Shown here piece by piece: positions 46,285 to 58,316 of a stretch of DNA of 64,000 nt. This DNA comes from Megaleporinus macrocephalus (Eukaryota > Chordata > Actinopteri > Characiformes > Anostomidae): NCBI GenBank assembly GCA_021613375.1, contig CM038725.1, positions 11,550,589 to 11,614,588 on the forward strand, in the 5' to 3' direction. Each line of letters opens with the position of its first letter. The first letter of the stretch is position 1. Both the position numbers and the translations under genes were made by a program. Below the pieces are notes generated by a model, which was not told where the DNA came from, did not search any database, and saw nothing but the letters and a program-made list of their open reading frames with translations.

Positions 46285-46640
46285 GAGAAAGAGATGAGTA
46301 TTTTATAACTGAGCAGTGAGGAGTGATATTATGTACAGCACATCCTTCATATAATCTAAGACAAGAGCCACTTCATTCTCAGTGATGTGGTAATTAGTCT
46401 CGAGTCTTACAATAATGGCTTAGAACGAGCTGTTCTCTCAGCCTGTTAGGTAAACCACCTTTTCTCCTAAGCCCTTCTTATTGGCCTTCGACTTTGAAAT
46501 TACAGCGAGTTTTGCTTTGTACATCGTGAGAAGATAACTAGTCACAATTACTCCTATAGAGGTTTCTTTATTATTGCCACCTACCAAGCTTGCCTGTGTA
46601 TCAGATCTCGAATCCTTCCTTCTAAATGTGTAAGAAGTTG
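46285..46640. promoter_or_regulatory. Candidate CNE
   Basis: Repeat-free block with GATGTGGTAATTAGTCTCG near 46383, ACTAGTCACAATTACTCC near 46537 and CTTATTGGCC near 46477. No reading frame of note. Confidence 0.42.
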
Positions 46641-47070
46641 AACTTACATCTGTTTAAACTATATTTTTATACACATGTAAAAGTACTCTGCCTTCACAAC
46701 TAGCATATACTGCCCACATGTTAACCCTTTAATACCTAGTGAATCATTTCTGATATAAGTTTCATCACTGTTATATTTTTTTCTTAGGGAACCTGATGTT
46801 TACCTAAACTTTGTTTAAACCCACACTCAAGTTTGTAGTAGACACAGAATGTTGGATACACTGTTGTACAGTATGGAAAAATATAAACATTAAAATTAAT
46901 CTCAGAGTCTAAAGGGTTAAAACATTGTGTTGTGGAAGCTTTTATTTGTCAGCAAAAAAAAAAACAACAGGAAAATATTCCAGATGTACAAAACAAAATT
47001 CATATATGCAAAGTGTTGTTTAATTTGAGTATCATTTATTGTTATTTTATTAATATTATCTTTGTACTTT

Positions 47071-47123
<53 letters not shown>

Positions 47124-47699
47124 TACTGAAGGTCTGATAAACACTCCATTTTCAAAAAATTTGAATTTTCAGGGAAGTGGTTCATGGTTCAGACTTTAAA
47201 GAGTTAATACATATTAGTTAGTTTTTCTTCTTGCTTTGTGATCTGCTAAACCCCACAAACTTATATCCTTCTGCTGTGATGTCAGCACTCAAGAATCAAA
47301 GCTTTAGCTGTTTAAACATCTTTGGACTGAAAGAGTTGTTCTTTTGGATTTAAAATCATTGTTTAGCCACAACGTATAGCTGTATGAAAATATTTAAACA
47401 CATTATGTCTGAAGTAAAAATTAGTTAATTAGTTATCTATAGGGAACATACTTAAATGTAGGATTCATTTCTATTTTTTTTATTTAGTCTATTTATTAAC
47501 CTATTAAAATATATTTTTTAAAAGAATTTGAGTCATCTTGTGCACATGCCATGACATTTTGTAATTTTTAAATCTTAGATTGGGTTTTAAATCTTAGATT
47601 GGAAAATATTTCATTTGATTATGGACACCCAACTTTGTGCATATGACTAATTTCTAAATTTTGTTAAAATGTAACAGTGAAATGTATGCAATCACGTAT
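46641..47699. other. AT-rich sequence with an (ATT)n array
   Basis: (ATT)n of about 17 units at 47072-47123. Otherwise unassigned AT-rich DNA. Confidence 0.6.
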
Positions 47700-47993
47700 C
47701 CTAAGGGTGCAGGGGTGGGGAGGAGGGGCTGTGCTGGAGTGCTCAATAGGTAAAAGGAAATATCTTGGACAGGCCACTAGTTTTGCACAGGGTAGACACA
47801 CAGACATACACACACACACACACACACACACACCTATGAGCTATTTAGCATTTCCAGTTCACTTGACTGCTTGTCTTTGGACTATGGGGGGTGCAAACTG
47901 GAGCACCTGGAAGAAACCCATGCAGATGCAGGGAGAACATGCCAACTCCACACAGAATTGAGCCCCTTTCTGTGAGGCAACAATGCTAGACCC
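47700..47993 (-). mobile_element. SINE, GGCACGGTGG family, with internal (CA)n
   Basis: On the minus strand the conserved body reads TCTGTGTGGAGTTGGCATG then a TTTCTTCCAGGTGC segment. Toward the tail a (CA)n array lies at 47807-47832. The tRNA-like head lies at the right and is degraded. Confidence 0.6.
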
Positions 47994-49050
47994 AAACTTT
48001 TGGATGGTAGCATATGTTCAAATTCTTCTGAAATTCATAGAACCTAGCTTTGACCCCCATGCCTACCATACAGACTTAAACCAAACCCTAGGCCAGACTT
48101 GGGCTTCTCCCCCCTCCCGTACCTGTGAAAATAAACGAGGCCCCCACTCCTTAGGCCCTCTCAGCATCCCGAGTGCTGTTAGCACTCCAAACATTCAGAG
48201 TCATCCACCGTGGCCTCAGCCACGCTCTTTAAACACTTGTTAAACCTGCGCTCTTTCCCTGCAATGTCAACAGCTCCCAATCACCCTACGGGGAGCGGAC
48301 GCCTCAGTGGAGCAGTGAAAGGGATCGAACAGAAAGGGCTAGAGAGGAGCGTTTAGAACGGAAGCCTTAACCCACCCCACTCCTTCTCTCCGTTCGCTGG
48401 CATGAAGTGTCTGATTGAGAGACCGATGAGAAAACCGTGCAACCACGGGAACCTCCGTGCCACTGACCCCAGAGGCGAAAAGCCCCAAACTAGACTACCG
48501 AGACCAGGGATCACTGTTACTCGCCCATTACCTGCGATACCTTGGCAGCGTCGCAGACTCCAAATGGAAACACTAGGCGATGAAACGAGCCAAACCTGTC
48601 TGCACTTTCTCCCCGCAGATGGATGGTGAAAGGCAATCCAAAACGGGCTGCCCCGAATGGCGCTGACCTTCTCTGGAAAGTGTAGTCTGCTGACTTTTCC
48701 ATTGTTGGAAAACTGCAGAGGGAAAGGCTAGACCACCGTCAAAGGTGTCTGCCCGTATTATCGCGAGGACCCAGGGTGTCGCCTCGTCCAAGTACCCTGA
48801 AATGCTGAGATTCTACAGGATCTTAGGCATGGAATAACTCAAGCTCCTGCATGTGAGGAGAGCCAGGGCCCTGCTGGACTTCCCAGAGTGTCGTGCGTTG
48901 CCATTCCATTGCATCATTGCTTGCCCCCTTCCTGCCCACCTTCTATTGTGTTTTCTTATGACCATCTCCAGAGACCAGCTACCTAATTGGCCATATGTTC
49001 CCGAAACAACCTACGGATTGTAATTTATTTATTTGCTTTGAATGGCAAGA
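47994..49050. other. GC-balanced region, unassigned
   Basis: The part 48100-48820 is repeat-free with retained CpGs and overlapping domain-free frames of 61-86 codons. It may include a CNE, but motif density is lower than in the following blocks. Confidence 0.35.
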
Positions 49051-49640
49051 AATCCGTAGCCCACCGAACGGGCCTCAAACAACAATTCGCAACAAGTTGC
49101 AAAATCAGGGAATAAGCAAGTGGCGGCGGCCAAAAAGAAATCAGATAGAAGGAAGTCACAGAAGCTAAACCTTGCATAACAGGCCTGGCATATTACAACA
49201 CGGACGTGTAGGCCGCTCGTCTTGATGGGAGCCGGACAAAGATGTGGCGATTGCCAGACGAGCGAGAGAAAGCGAGGGAGACAGAGCTGGGCCTCCACTT
49301 ACATAAACAACCAGCAAATTGACTTTGCCTCTGTTTTTCCAGCCTTTAATGATGTTTTTTTCGCTTTCCCCAACATTACCAGAGAGAAGAGTAATTCATT
49401 CCAGGATCTGCAATAATAAGGCGCTCCCAGCCTCCCCTCCTTCCTCCCGAGAAACAAGCGAAATCATTCTAGCAGGACAGGAGAGGTGAAGTTAATGGAG
49501 GAAATCATTTAGACATTACAGTCATTTTAATGTACTTATGTCTGCTTAAAATCACCCCCGGAGCAGCTCGCTGTTACAAGTCAGCCCGTATTAAAGCAGT
49601 CGGGCAGAAGCTTTGAGGAACTGTGACGGCACAGGTGACT
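49051..49640. promoter_or_regulatory. Strong candidate CNE / enhancer
   Basis: Repeat-free block with CAATTCGCAACAAGTTGC near 49082, CCTTTAATGATGTTTTTTTC near 49343, GAAGTTAATGGAGG near 49489, GTCATTTTAATGTAC near 49522 and GGCACAGGTGACTG near 49628 (E-box). Frames are short and domain-free. Confidence 0.5.
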
Positions 49641-49980
49641 GTGAAAGATGGAGTTGTCATTTCCCTTGTTCGCTCCTCGCTCGTACAGCTGCGGCTTTTG
49701 CAAAAAAAATAAAAAATCGAGAACTGTTGAGTCAACTGTAAGCTCAGAATCGGGCCATCTCTTTAGTTGCTTCCCTGACTCGTGGAGCGAGCCTTCATGC
49801 TCCTTTTATATGACCATTCATTTCCCACCCCAACCCACTCCATAGCCTTATTTAACTACCGTACAGCCATTGTGTTCGCACTCTCGACAGCGTCACAAAA
49901 AAGTGGCAGCGGTGACAAATGGCCGGGCAGTTTTCAGCCACTTCCCAGAGTCATCACAAGCCTCTTTTTCTAGGGCCGAG

Positions 49981-50520
49981 CGCCGCGCGCCGCGCGCTAG
50001 TCATCCCGGCTCTCGTCGCGGCCGTTCCCCTCGTGCTTATTCAGCACCATATATTCATTTTATTTGTCAATTATGGGCTCAGGGACGGTAAAATTAAGCA
50101 CTTAGGCAGCTATATTAGCTTACTCACTGCCCAATTTGGGCATTGTTTCAACACAACCTTTGCCAATAATAAAGTGGAAGCCAATCAAAGCAAATAGCCC
50201 AGTGGATCTTTACCGTATAATTGGGATACATGTAATCATTAACCTTGGCGCAGAGCGGGGAAGTTAATGAATCAAATCAATACTTCTCTCCTCTGATCCG
50301 TAATTATTTGAAAAGAGATGAAAAATTAAACAGGCCCGGCCTATGAGGTTATCATGCCATGCAATTAGCTCGCCGGAGGGAGATTATGTTACCTAGATAC
50401 CATCGGGGAAGTGTAATTTCTCTTTCAGAGTAGAGTTTTTTAATGAAGAGTGCAATTACCTAAATAGGTCAGCAGAAGACATGCAGGCAGTTTTCATCCT
50501 TACCTGTGAGGAAGAGATTT
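49981..50520. promoter_or_regulatory. Strongest candidate CNE in the window
   Basis: After a CpG-rich start (GCCGCGCGCCGCGCGC near 49982) comes about 450 bp of very motif-dense DNA. It includes TTTATTTGTCAATTATGGG, GTAAAATTAAGCACTTAGG, TGCCCAATTTGGGCA, CCAATCAAAGCAAATAG (TCF/LEF-like ATCAAAG), CATGTAATCATTAACC, GTAATTATTTG, GCAATTAGCTCG and GCAATTACCTAAATAGG. No frame is coding-like. This texture is typical of ultraconserved developmental enhancers; the conservation is inferred. Confidence 0.58.
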
Positions 50521-50619
50521 ACAGGGAAAGAAGGGTGGGGTGGGGGGGAGATGATAGAGGCAGAGGAAAAAAAACAAAAAAAGGTTTCTTTGGTATAGCC
50601 TAGGTGTTGTTACATGCAC

Positions 50620-50970
50620 ACCTTAGCTCTGCCCTTCGGATATTGTGCATATGTGAGATTCTCATTAGCTTTTGAAGACGGGAAGCATGCAAGACATCAA
50701 GAAAAAATAATATTCATTATGCAGCATGGATGTGTGTGAAATAAACAGGAGTTTTATATTTACTGTGCATGCGGGCCACATAGAACTAATAAGCAGAGAC
50801 TGTAACTCCATGCGACATGTGTCTATTTATCTTACCTTTGTTATTTTTTTATGACTCTATTTTTGACGTTCCATGTACTTTGGGGAACTGAATATGGTTT
50901 CACAGGTCACGCTGCAGTGTCGCCCACTTCCACATATATTTACCATCTTAACTTATAAAGGTCGGTGGCG
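50620..50970. promoter_or_regulatory. Candidate CNE
   Basis: Continues the cluster: GATTCTCATTAGCTTTTG, TAATATTCATTATGCAGC, GTCTATTTATCTTACC. Separated from the previous block by a purine-rich run at 50520-50585. Confidence 0.45.
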
Positions 50971-51128
50971 TAGATGTATGTTTTAATGGTAATCTTTCAT
51001 TTGCTGTATAACAGGGTGAATAATGTGGCATGTCTTAATCGAAATTGCAGTATTATGCTTTATGATACCAAGTATTATAGGTGGATCCATATTAGAAGCC
51101 AAGGCTGACTTATCTGACTTTATTCATG

Positions 51129-51395
51129 TATACAGCAGTGTGCAAAAATCAGAGACCACCCTCGAGTTGGTTGTAGTAAAGCCTATTATTAGGTCTAAAA
51201 CTCCCACAGAAGCCTCAGTTATTATATATGAATCACAATTTCAAAGAAATCTTAAAAGTTTACTGGATGGACTTCTTAAAAATCCCTTCAAAAGAATTCT
51301 GGTCTCATTGACTTAACATTGAAGGTAATTAAGTTGTTATCCTGTCCTGTAAAGTTGCCACTTTGTAGATACTTGTTTTTCTTTGGACAGCAACT
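51129..51395. mobile_element. Tc1-type left end followed by a partial TCGCTGTCC MITE
   Basis: TACAGCAGTGTGCAAAAATC plus AGAGACCACC at 51131 is a Tc1-type terminus. From about 51230 to 51391 lies a minus-orientation MITE fragment ending TTTTTCTTTGGACAGCAAC. Sequence at 51400-51470 still resembles the 31741 element interior. Confidence 0.6.
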
Positions 51396-51517
51396 GTATT
51401 TAAACACTGTTTATCTGATGGGAACAGGCTTGGTGGTTTATCTGGTCTTGTGTGGTTGAAAGAAGTTCCATTTTTTTCTAAATCTATATCTATATCTAAA
51501 CTAGTCATTTTCCATAT

Positions 51518-51715
51518 CGTCGCTGTCCAATGAAAAACAATTTATCTCCTTATTTGTCCAATTCTATTTTTCTACATCATCTGAATACAGCAGCTGCCAT
51601 TTGTATTGTAGGAAAATGTCATGATGAATTATATTATCTATATATATTATTTATAATGATTATATTATCTCCTGAAGAATTAATAAATACATAAACTTAC
51701 CTAAAATGTCAAAGT
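51518..51715 (-). mobile_element. MITE, TCGCTGTCC family, right side replaced
   Basis: Left end ATATCGTCGCTGTCCAATG and CATCATCTGAATACAGCAG are family-typical. The right end is missing, and the next Tc1-type element begins at 51720. Confidence 0.72.
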
Positions 51716-51719
51716 ACTA

Positions 51720-52412
51720 CACTACTGGGCAAAGTCTTATACATCTGAGCTCATTGTTTAAAACACTTTATCTTAACAATAAGTGTATTTTTAGCAGTAA
51801 GAACTCCAGATATCATTAGACAGATGTAAATAATCATACATACAATACAAAGTAACATAAATATCTTATTCTAATCTTATTGAAGTAATATAATAATAAT
51901 ATCGGGTTGGATTCCTGATCCGGGCAGTTCTGTGTGGAGTGTGTATGTTCTCCCTGTGCTTAAGTGGGTTTCCTCCGGGTACTCTGGTTTCCTCCCACAG
52001 TCCAAACACATGGTGAAAGGCACCCCCCCCCCTGACTCCGAGTAGTGGGATTTAGCGGCAGATAATGGATGGATGGATAGATAATAATAATATCTTGAGC
52101 TCCAGTTTGAAGAAAAAAGTGTAGTTACAGATTTCTCCTGGACGCCCCCAGACATTGCATGAATGTATTCAGTTCCTTCAGCAGCAATCTTGATTTAGCT
52201 TAATGAAGTACTGAGCAGTCAAAGCAGGTATTAGATGAGAACTGTAAATAATACTGGGTTGTTTCCACAAGGAGAAGCTTGAAAAGGGGTAATTAAACAC
52301 ACTGACGTGTTTACATATTTGAAAAACAGAGCAAATAGAAGCTTTTTATCTGGTAAAATAGCTTTTTAAATATAAAAATGTCCCCAAGTGCCTAGAAATT
52401 TGACACAGTACA
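51720..52412 (+). mobile_element. Tc1-type element, GTGCAAAAG family, split by a SINE
   Basis: Left end ACTACTGGGCAAAGTCTTAT, right end CCCCAAGTGCCTAGAAATTTG. The interior matches 44534-44950 and 17530-18068. A SINE interrupts it at 51904-52080. Confidence 0.82.
51904..52080 (+). mobile_element. 5'-truncated SINE with perfect 14-bp target duplication
   Basis: Begins at the B-box-like GGGTTGGATTCC, continues through TTTCCTCCCACAGTCCAAAC and ends in a (GGAT)n tail. ATAATAATAATATC flanks it on both sides (51890-51903 and 52081-52094). A 5' truncation, simple-repeat tail and duplication of this length indicate LINE-driven retroposition. Confidence 0.85.
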
Positions 52413-53639
52413 ATACACTGAAAATGATCTATACCTCAGTGAATTAGCAATTCCAGCAATACCAATATTATTATGATGTATCATATAGCCCTAAAAATGA
52501 ATGCCCTGTGTTAAATAATGTTGCTGACTCTGTAACCATATCACAGCCCTGATTCTCCAGCATAAACAATCATCTCACCTACATTCACTCAAAGGGTTTT
52601 AGAGACCCAATAGTGTTTTTTTCTATGGCGGCATATCAGAGAAGCCTATTTCTACAAGTTCTTCAGAGATGTTGTGAAGATATATTGTGTTTTCTGGATT
52701 TGTGCTGTAGAAAATCTTTTACCGGCTCCATTTGTCTTCCTCCCTGACTGTAACTCTCGCTCATCCTCTCTGTTACGTCTACACCGGAGCAGTAGGAGGG
52801 CATGGGGTGAAGGATTTTCTCCCCTCTAAACCATAACCCTGCTGTGAGGGCCTGTCTCTGCGCTGCAGATAAGATGTGGAATGACTGGCGCTGGGTAGGA
52901 ACACACAACAAAAGGCAGCGCTGGTCAGCAGCTGGCCAGCGTTGATGTGGACACACATACCCACACACACAATGGTCTAAACTAGGTCAGACAGGGGTCC
53001 GTCCTGGCAGGCTATGGGCTCTCACCCAGACTGGCAGCTTCATCAAGTGCAACGCCTTTCCCTCACGCACTGTCATTATGTTCCCCAAACATTGTCAAAG
53101 CCAATAGATCCACAGCGCAGCAGCAGCATGGTGCAGGCTTGGGCCTGACATTCACTGGCTTCTGGTCCCATCACGCTCAAATCCGATGCAGTGCAAAGTT
53201 AAGGAGAACACTGTCAAAGACAAAAGGCCTTTACGGTTGATTTGCTCCCTCTGAATACCGCATTGGGCACAACATCCATCTGAGCTTCAGCGAATAAGAT
53301 AAGAAACCTCAAACTGTGATGAGTAGTTGTTCCAGAGAGTTCCATTCTTGGCTTGCGGTGCAGGAGGTTTCTGCACTGGTGGAGTGGCTTCACGAATAAG
53401 GAAGCCGCATTTGGTTTGGTATGGTAGGTAAAGTGGTCTCAGTCAAATTTTTCAGCTTGCTCAATCACTGTTTACGTTGCTGTCATAGACACATGCTGTC
53501 TTGTCCAAACTCTTCAGGTGAGGACAAAAACCCACTGTGCTTTTAATGCAGTACATGAAAATAAAAGCTGTTGGTCAGTTGGTCCATTGAAATTGTCACA
53601 CGATGTAATGGGCAGGTGTTGTGTTTAAACAATGTAGAA
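52413..53639. other. Unassigned noncoding sequence
   Basis: No gene recognised. The part 52680-53420 is GC-balanced and repeat-free, with frames up to 101 codons lacking domains; a weak CNE is possible. Confidence 0.4.
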
Positions 53640-54225
53640 AAGATTCAAGATTCAAGAGTTTTATTGTCATATGCACAGCAGAAAAAGACAGCTAAAGTGT
53701 ACAATGAAATTCTTACTTTGCTAAATTCAATAGATAAAGATAACAAAAAGAAATAAAAAATATACAAAATATATAACGTATAATAATATATTGTAAGTAC
53801 AATATATTGTAAGTGAAGTCAATTAAATTAAAGTATTTTTTTATTTAAAAATAAGTTAATTTGCTTTTATGTGCAAGTATGAAGAGCAGCAGCCATAAAG
53901 TGCAAGTTGCAAGTAACAAATGTAAACACTAGTGTTTTTGTGCGAGTAGTTAATGTAAACAGTATTCTGACAACAGCAGCAGTACAGTGAGTGTAAGGTG
54001 CAGTTAAAATCAGACCAGTTAAAACCAGTTCAGATAGGAGAGGTTGGAGAGGTAGTGCATGAGGTGTTCATAAGCCTGATGGCCAGTAAATAGAAACTGT
54101 TTGTCAGTCTTGTGGTCCTGGACTTCACACTCCTGTAACGTCTGCCTGAAGGTAAAAATGTGAAGAGACTGGGTGTGTACTGTCCCTGATTATGTTGTGG
54201 GCCCTCCTGGTGACCCTGTTGTGGT
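53640..54225. repeat. Teleost TTTTATTGTCATATGCAC-type repeat
   Basis: Starts GATTCAAGATTCAAGAGTT then TTTTATTGTCATATGCAC and CAATGAAATTCTTAC. Ends with segments I know as a common fish repeat: AAGCCTGATGGCC, GTCTGCCTGAAGG, GTGAAGAGACTGGG, GTGGGCCCTCCTGGTGAC. Class not determined. Confidence 0.65.
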
Positions 54226-54261
54226 AAATGTTGTGGTTAATAAAAATAAATAAAAATGATA

Positions 54262-54288
54262 CGTGTCTTTCTTTGGACAGCGATGATC
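54262..54288 (+). mobile_element. Solo right end of a TCGCTGTCC MITE
   Basis: TCTTTCTTTGGACAGCGATG is the intact right terminus without the rest of the element. Confidence 0.6.
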
Positions 54289-54446
54289 TTCTAATGATAT
54301 TAGTAATTACTGCAGTTAATCAGGTCAGATATGGCACAAACAAGAATATGAATGTCCCATGATTTTTAAACACAGTTCCTAATGTTCATCACCAGCATCC
54401 AGTGAGAGCAACAGTGGCTGTATGTTTCAATCAGTGACTACATCAA

Positions 54447-54786
54447 ATCCATCCATTCATTGTCTGTTGCTTTATCCCGCTCATTGGGGCCATGGGGCGC
54501 TGGAGCCAATCCCAGCATCGTCGGGCAAAGGCGGGGTACGCCATTGACAGTTCGCCAGCCCATTGCATGGGCAACATTCATTCACGCACACACTCACACC
54601 TACAGGCAATTTAGAGTGACCAATCAAACTAACATGCATGTGTTTTGGACTGTGGGAGGAAACTGGAGTACCCAAAGGAAACCCACTCAAGCACGGGGGA
54701 GAACATGCAGACTCCACACAGAATGACCCGGACCGGGAATCCAACCCGGATCTTGCTGTGAGGCGACAGTGCTAACCACTACACCA
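54447..54786 (-). mobile_element. SINE, GGCACGGTGG family, near full length
   Basis: On the minus strand it runs from a tRNA-like head (TGGTTAGCACTGTCGCCTCA, then GGGTTGGATTCC) through TTTCCTCCCACAGTCCAAAA to a tail that reads as CCATCCATTCATT on +. It is the most complete member here. Confidence 0.78.
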
Positions 54787-55129
54787 TGTATTTAATCATG
54801 AGCAGTGTGTCATAAAAATACATGTAACGTTTATTTCTTATTTTTAAATACAAAAATGGGAAAAAAAACTTTAATTTTATTTTATTTACTTCAACTTGTA
54901 TATTATCTTTATCTATTGGTATATGGAGGCAAAGTAAGAATTCAAATGTACAGTGTAACTGTCTGTTTCTGCTGTGCATATGACAATAAAACTCTTAAAT
55001 CATGAATGTAGTAAAATGTATCAATAATTTATGATCACATTATTCATTTGACAGCCCTAATGTGAATATAGGCTGCTGCTAACCAGTGCTAGCCATACTA
55101 TCCCATGCTCAGTCACCAGTGCCTTTAGG
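54787..55129. other. AT-rich noncoding sequence
   Basis: Nothing recognised. Confidence 0.45.
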
Positions 55130-55650
55130 GTGACATGTTTTGAAGCTGGCTGTCCTTAAGTGGCCAACAGCAAAGTGAATAGTAAGGCGCACGCGTGCAT
55201 TCCAGGATTTCTCGGAGACAGTCGCTCGGCCTAAATTCCACGGTTCAGCTCAGGGAATTGCACCCTACACAATGCGTTTGTAAAATCGATGCTATACTTG
55301 AGGTTTCTTAAAAAGCACTTGTGGAGCTGCCTTCATATGTTCTAAACTGGCAGTAATTAAGGGCTCTGTGCACACCACAGTCCTTCAGTCTCTACTGCAG
55401 CTGGGGTAGGCCCTCTGCTTCTTTCCAAGCGCGTCAAGCCGGGAAAGCAAACATGTACATTTTAACTGTCTTCCAAAAGCAATTTGGATGAGAGATGAAA
55501 AGATTACCACTTCGTTAGAAGCAGAATGTTTATTTCAAATTGTATTCGACTTTAGGACCACACTGCGCTCGAAGCCCTTGAGTGAACGCTTTATTTTTAG
55601 CCGCCTGCATCTCTGATTTTAGAGTCATTTCTCTCTAAGGGACATTCACA
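55130..55650. promoter_or_regulatory. Candidate CNE
   Basis: Repeat-free and CpG-retaining, with GCAGTAATTAAGGGCTC near 55350, GCAATTTGGATGAG near 55480 and GCTTTATTTTTAGCCGCC near 55588. No coding-like frame. Followed directly by a transposon end. Confidence 0.43.
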
Positions 55651-56746
55651 GTATGTTAAATATACTGTAGTGTGCAAAGGTCACAGACCACCCTTCATTT
55701 ATTGGCAAGTTTGTACAAGTTGTTCATTTTCCAGGACATATTCCTTAAAAAAAATAATAATAAAAAAAACTGTCCAAGGAACTGCCTATAGAAGAGCGGA
55801 CTGATGGATTTTTTCTGGGAATACCTTTTATGAATGTATTCACAGTGCTATATAAGTACATCTATAAAGCATTGTAGAGCAGGCATAATACATTATAATG
55901 CATGACATAAACCTATATCATTTATATAATAGATACATTTAAATGCAGAACACTTTATAACACAAGAAAATATGACTTTATAATGTCAGGTTTCAAAATA
56001 CATTGTAATATCCACTCATTAGCTCACTATAAACATGAATAAGGTGACACATTGTAACAGATTTCTGCATCCTGTATAACACTCTGCCCCATCAAAACAG
56101 TGGCTACCAACTAAGCCAAAATCAAGAAGCACTTTTACATAAGCATATTTTGTAATATTTCAAATATTTGAAATGTATTTTAACTAACTGGTATATGCTG
56201 GTACATAACTGATGGAGCCAGACTTGTGTACTTTTGCTTTATAAAGTGTTGTGCATATGATTATTACTTCTAAGGAGCTATTATATACACTCAGGTCTGG
56301 AATTATAAGGTGATGTAGATGCAATATAATACCTATAAATGCAATTATAAACATGCTGGATATATAGGAAGTGTTACTGCAATTACTTTAGCACCTTCAG
56401 GTGCTACGCTGTTGCTCAGAGGAGAACAACAACTGAACAAAAGCAATGAAAAGCAGCATAAGTCTGTAAGGGTCCCCACTGTAACAAGACTCCTGTTGTG
56501 TGAACGAGAGCAAAAGCGATAAGGCTCCAACTGCGCAGGACAGAGGCGCTGGCTGCGTGTATGATGTGCACGATATGTACATTCGCTGGTAATGAAAGTT
56601 GGAAACTGTGTTTACCTCATGGAAATCATGCAGAGAGCAAGCCATCCCAAAAGAATGGAAGCTGTAATAAAGGCAACCAACACTAAATATTAAAGTATAT
56701 ATATTATATTTAGTTCTTGAGGCTCTTGTGTACTTTTCTGTTAAAT

Positions 56747-57988
56747 ATACACTACCAGTCAAAAGTTTAGACACACCTAACTGAATATACATTTTAGAAT
56801 CATAGACATTTTGATGCTGAAAGACCTTTATACAGTAAAGTTGGTGCCTATGTATGCAGATATTTCTAGAAGAAACTATTTATTTTACATTTAAATAAAA
56901 GAATGAGAATGTATATCTATTTTTATAACACCCCCAAAACTGTTGTTTAGTACAAGATCTCGGCATGTATACCATCTTCTCCTGTCCTCTTAGAAAAGCA
57001 GCTCATGTGGCTCCTCATGAAGCTGCTGGCCAGAATGTTAAAACTATGTAAACCTGCTTAAGAGCAAATGAGCTCATTTCTAAGAGCGTTTTCACACCTG
57101 TAGTTGGTTTCACTGGTCCGGATCAGTTAATGAGTTTGTTTACTTGGAGCGTTTTCCTCCTCGGTTAAGTTTGTTTTCACACAGGCAAAAACCCAAACGC
57201 ACCAAAATGCGCCCCAACAAACCACATGAGCACGTCGTCTCCTCTGATTGGTCAGAGCTATCTGGCGTGCAAGCAAGAAAGTAAACACAGGGAGAAGATC
57301 CAGTTTTCCCAAACTACTGCACATTTCTTGTACAGCGTAGCACAGAGCAGCAGCAGAGACAGCATCTGTTCATAGCTGTAATAATAATCTGATAATATAC
57401 CAAACTACAGTCCACCTGCAGAACACACAGCTCACTCCAAACATCAAGTAGACAACGTCCCTCACTGCTAGTCCAAAAGAGACCTCGCTTCATTGTCCTC
57501 GCCCTGTTAGCTGCTACAGTTCTCCAGTTCTCTGTTTACGCCAACTGTCGCATCCCATAATGCAAAGCACACCTGGCTGCAGGAGATGTTTAGATCAAAC
57601 TTGTGGAGTACACCTAATACTTGGGTCGGATCGAGGTCGGATCATGTTCTCACCACAAACAAACCACTCCGGAGTTTGTTTGGTACCAGGCCGAGACCAC
57701 CTCCTTTCAAGGGTTTGTTTTGGTCGGCACCCGAGTGAGATTACTGTTTTCACACCTGCCAAAACGAACTGCACCAAACGAACCAGAGTCGGTTTTAACC
57801 GGACTAACTAGTGCTGGTGTGAAAACACCCTAAAAGAAACTATAATCACTCTTTTAACACAACCAGTTGCTTTATTCTGGTCCTGGAGTCATATCCTACG
57901 TTCATACTTCACAACTATTCACCAATAGAATTACTGCTAAAATAAAAACAACCCGCATCGATGTGCCCAAACTTTTGACGATTAGTAT
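56747..57988. mobile_element. Tc1/mariner-type element, host of a nested insertion
   Basis: Left TACACTACCAGTCAAAAGTT plus TAGACACACC pairs with right ATGTGCCCAAACTTTTGACG ATTAGTATA. TA lies at both edges. A PIF/Harbinger-like element accounts for 57084-57830. No transposase frame. Confidence 0.83.
57084..57830. mobile_element. PIF/Harbinger-like MITE with TAA duplication
   Basis: The inverted ends GAGCGTTTTCACACC and GGTGTGAAAACACCC bound 747 bp. The trinucleotide TAA sits on both sides (57081-57083 and 57831-57833), the signature target duplication of PIF/Harbinger. The interior carries further GTTTTCACAC motifs and no transposase. Confidence 0.82.
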
Positions 57989-57992
57989 ATTT

Positions 57993-58316
57993 TGGCAAGA
58001 AGGAGACGCAGGAAGCATAGCGCTTTAAGTGAATGCTCTTTTATTAAACGTAGCAGCGGAGGAGACCTGCGGCTCGGCGCTAACTGAATAGCAGGCAGGT
58101 CATCAAGAGCCACGCGCTTCAATCTGTCGGGAGGCACAAACACTACCCCACTAACCAGCCCCACAGCCCAGCCCAGAACAGCGCGAGCAACACATCTACA
58201 CATCGTCACGCCAACAGGCCCCACAATTCGCAAGATTTAAAGTCTCTCTTAACTGTGATTCCACCATTTCCCATGAGCCCTCGTACAGTTGCTCGAGCCA
58301 ATAGCGGGATGCTACA
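57993..58316 (-). mobile_element. Possible solo LTR
   Basis: On the minus strand it starts TGTAGCATCCCGC and ends TTCTTGCCA, with an AATAAA polyadenylation signal in TTTAATAAAAGAGC about 45 bp before the end and a TTTAAAT box upstream. These are LTR-like features over 324 bp. No convincing 5-bp target duplication is seen (ATAT at both sides at best). Confidence 0.4.
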
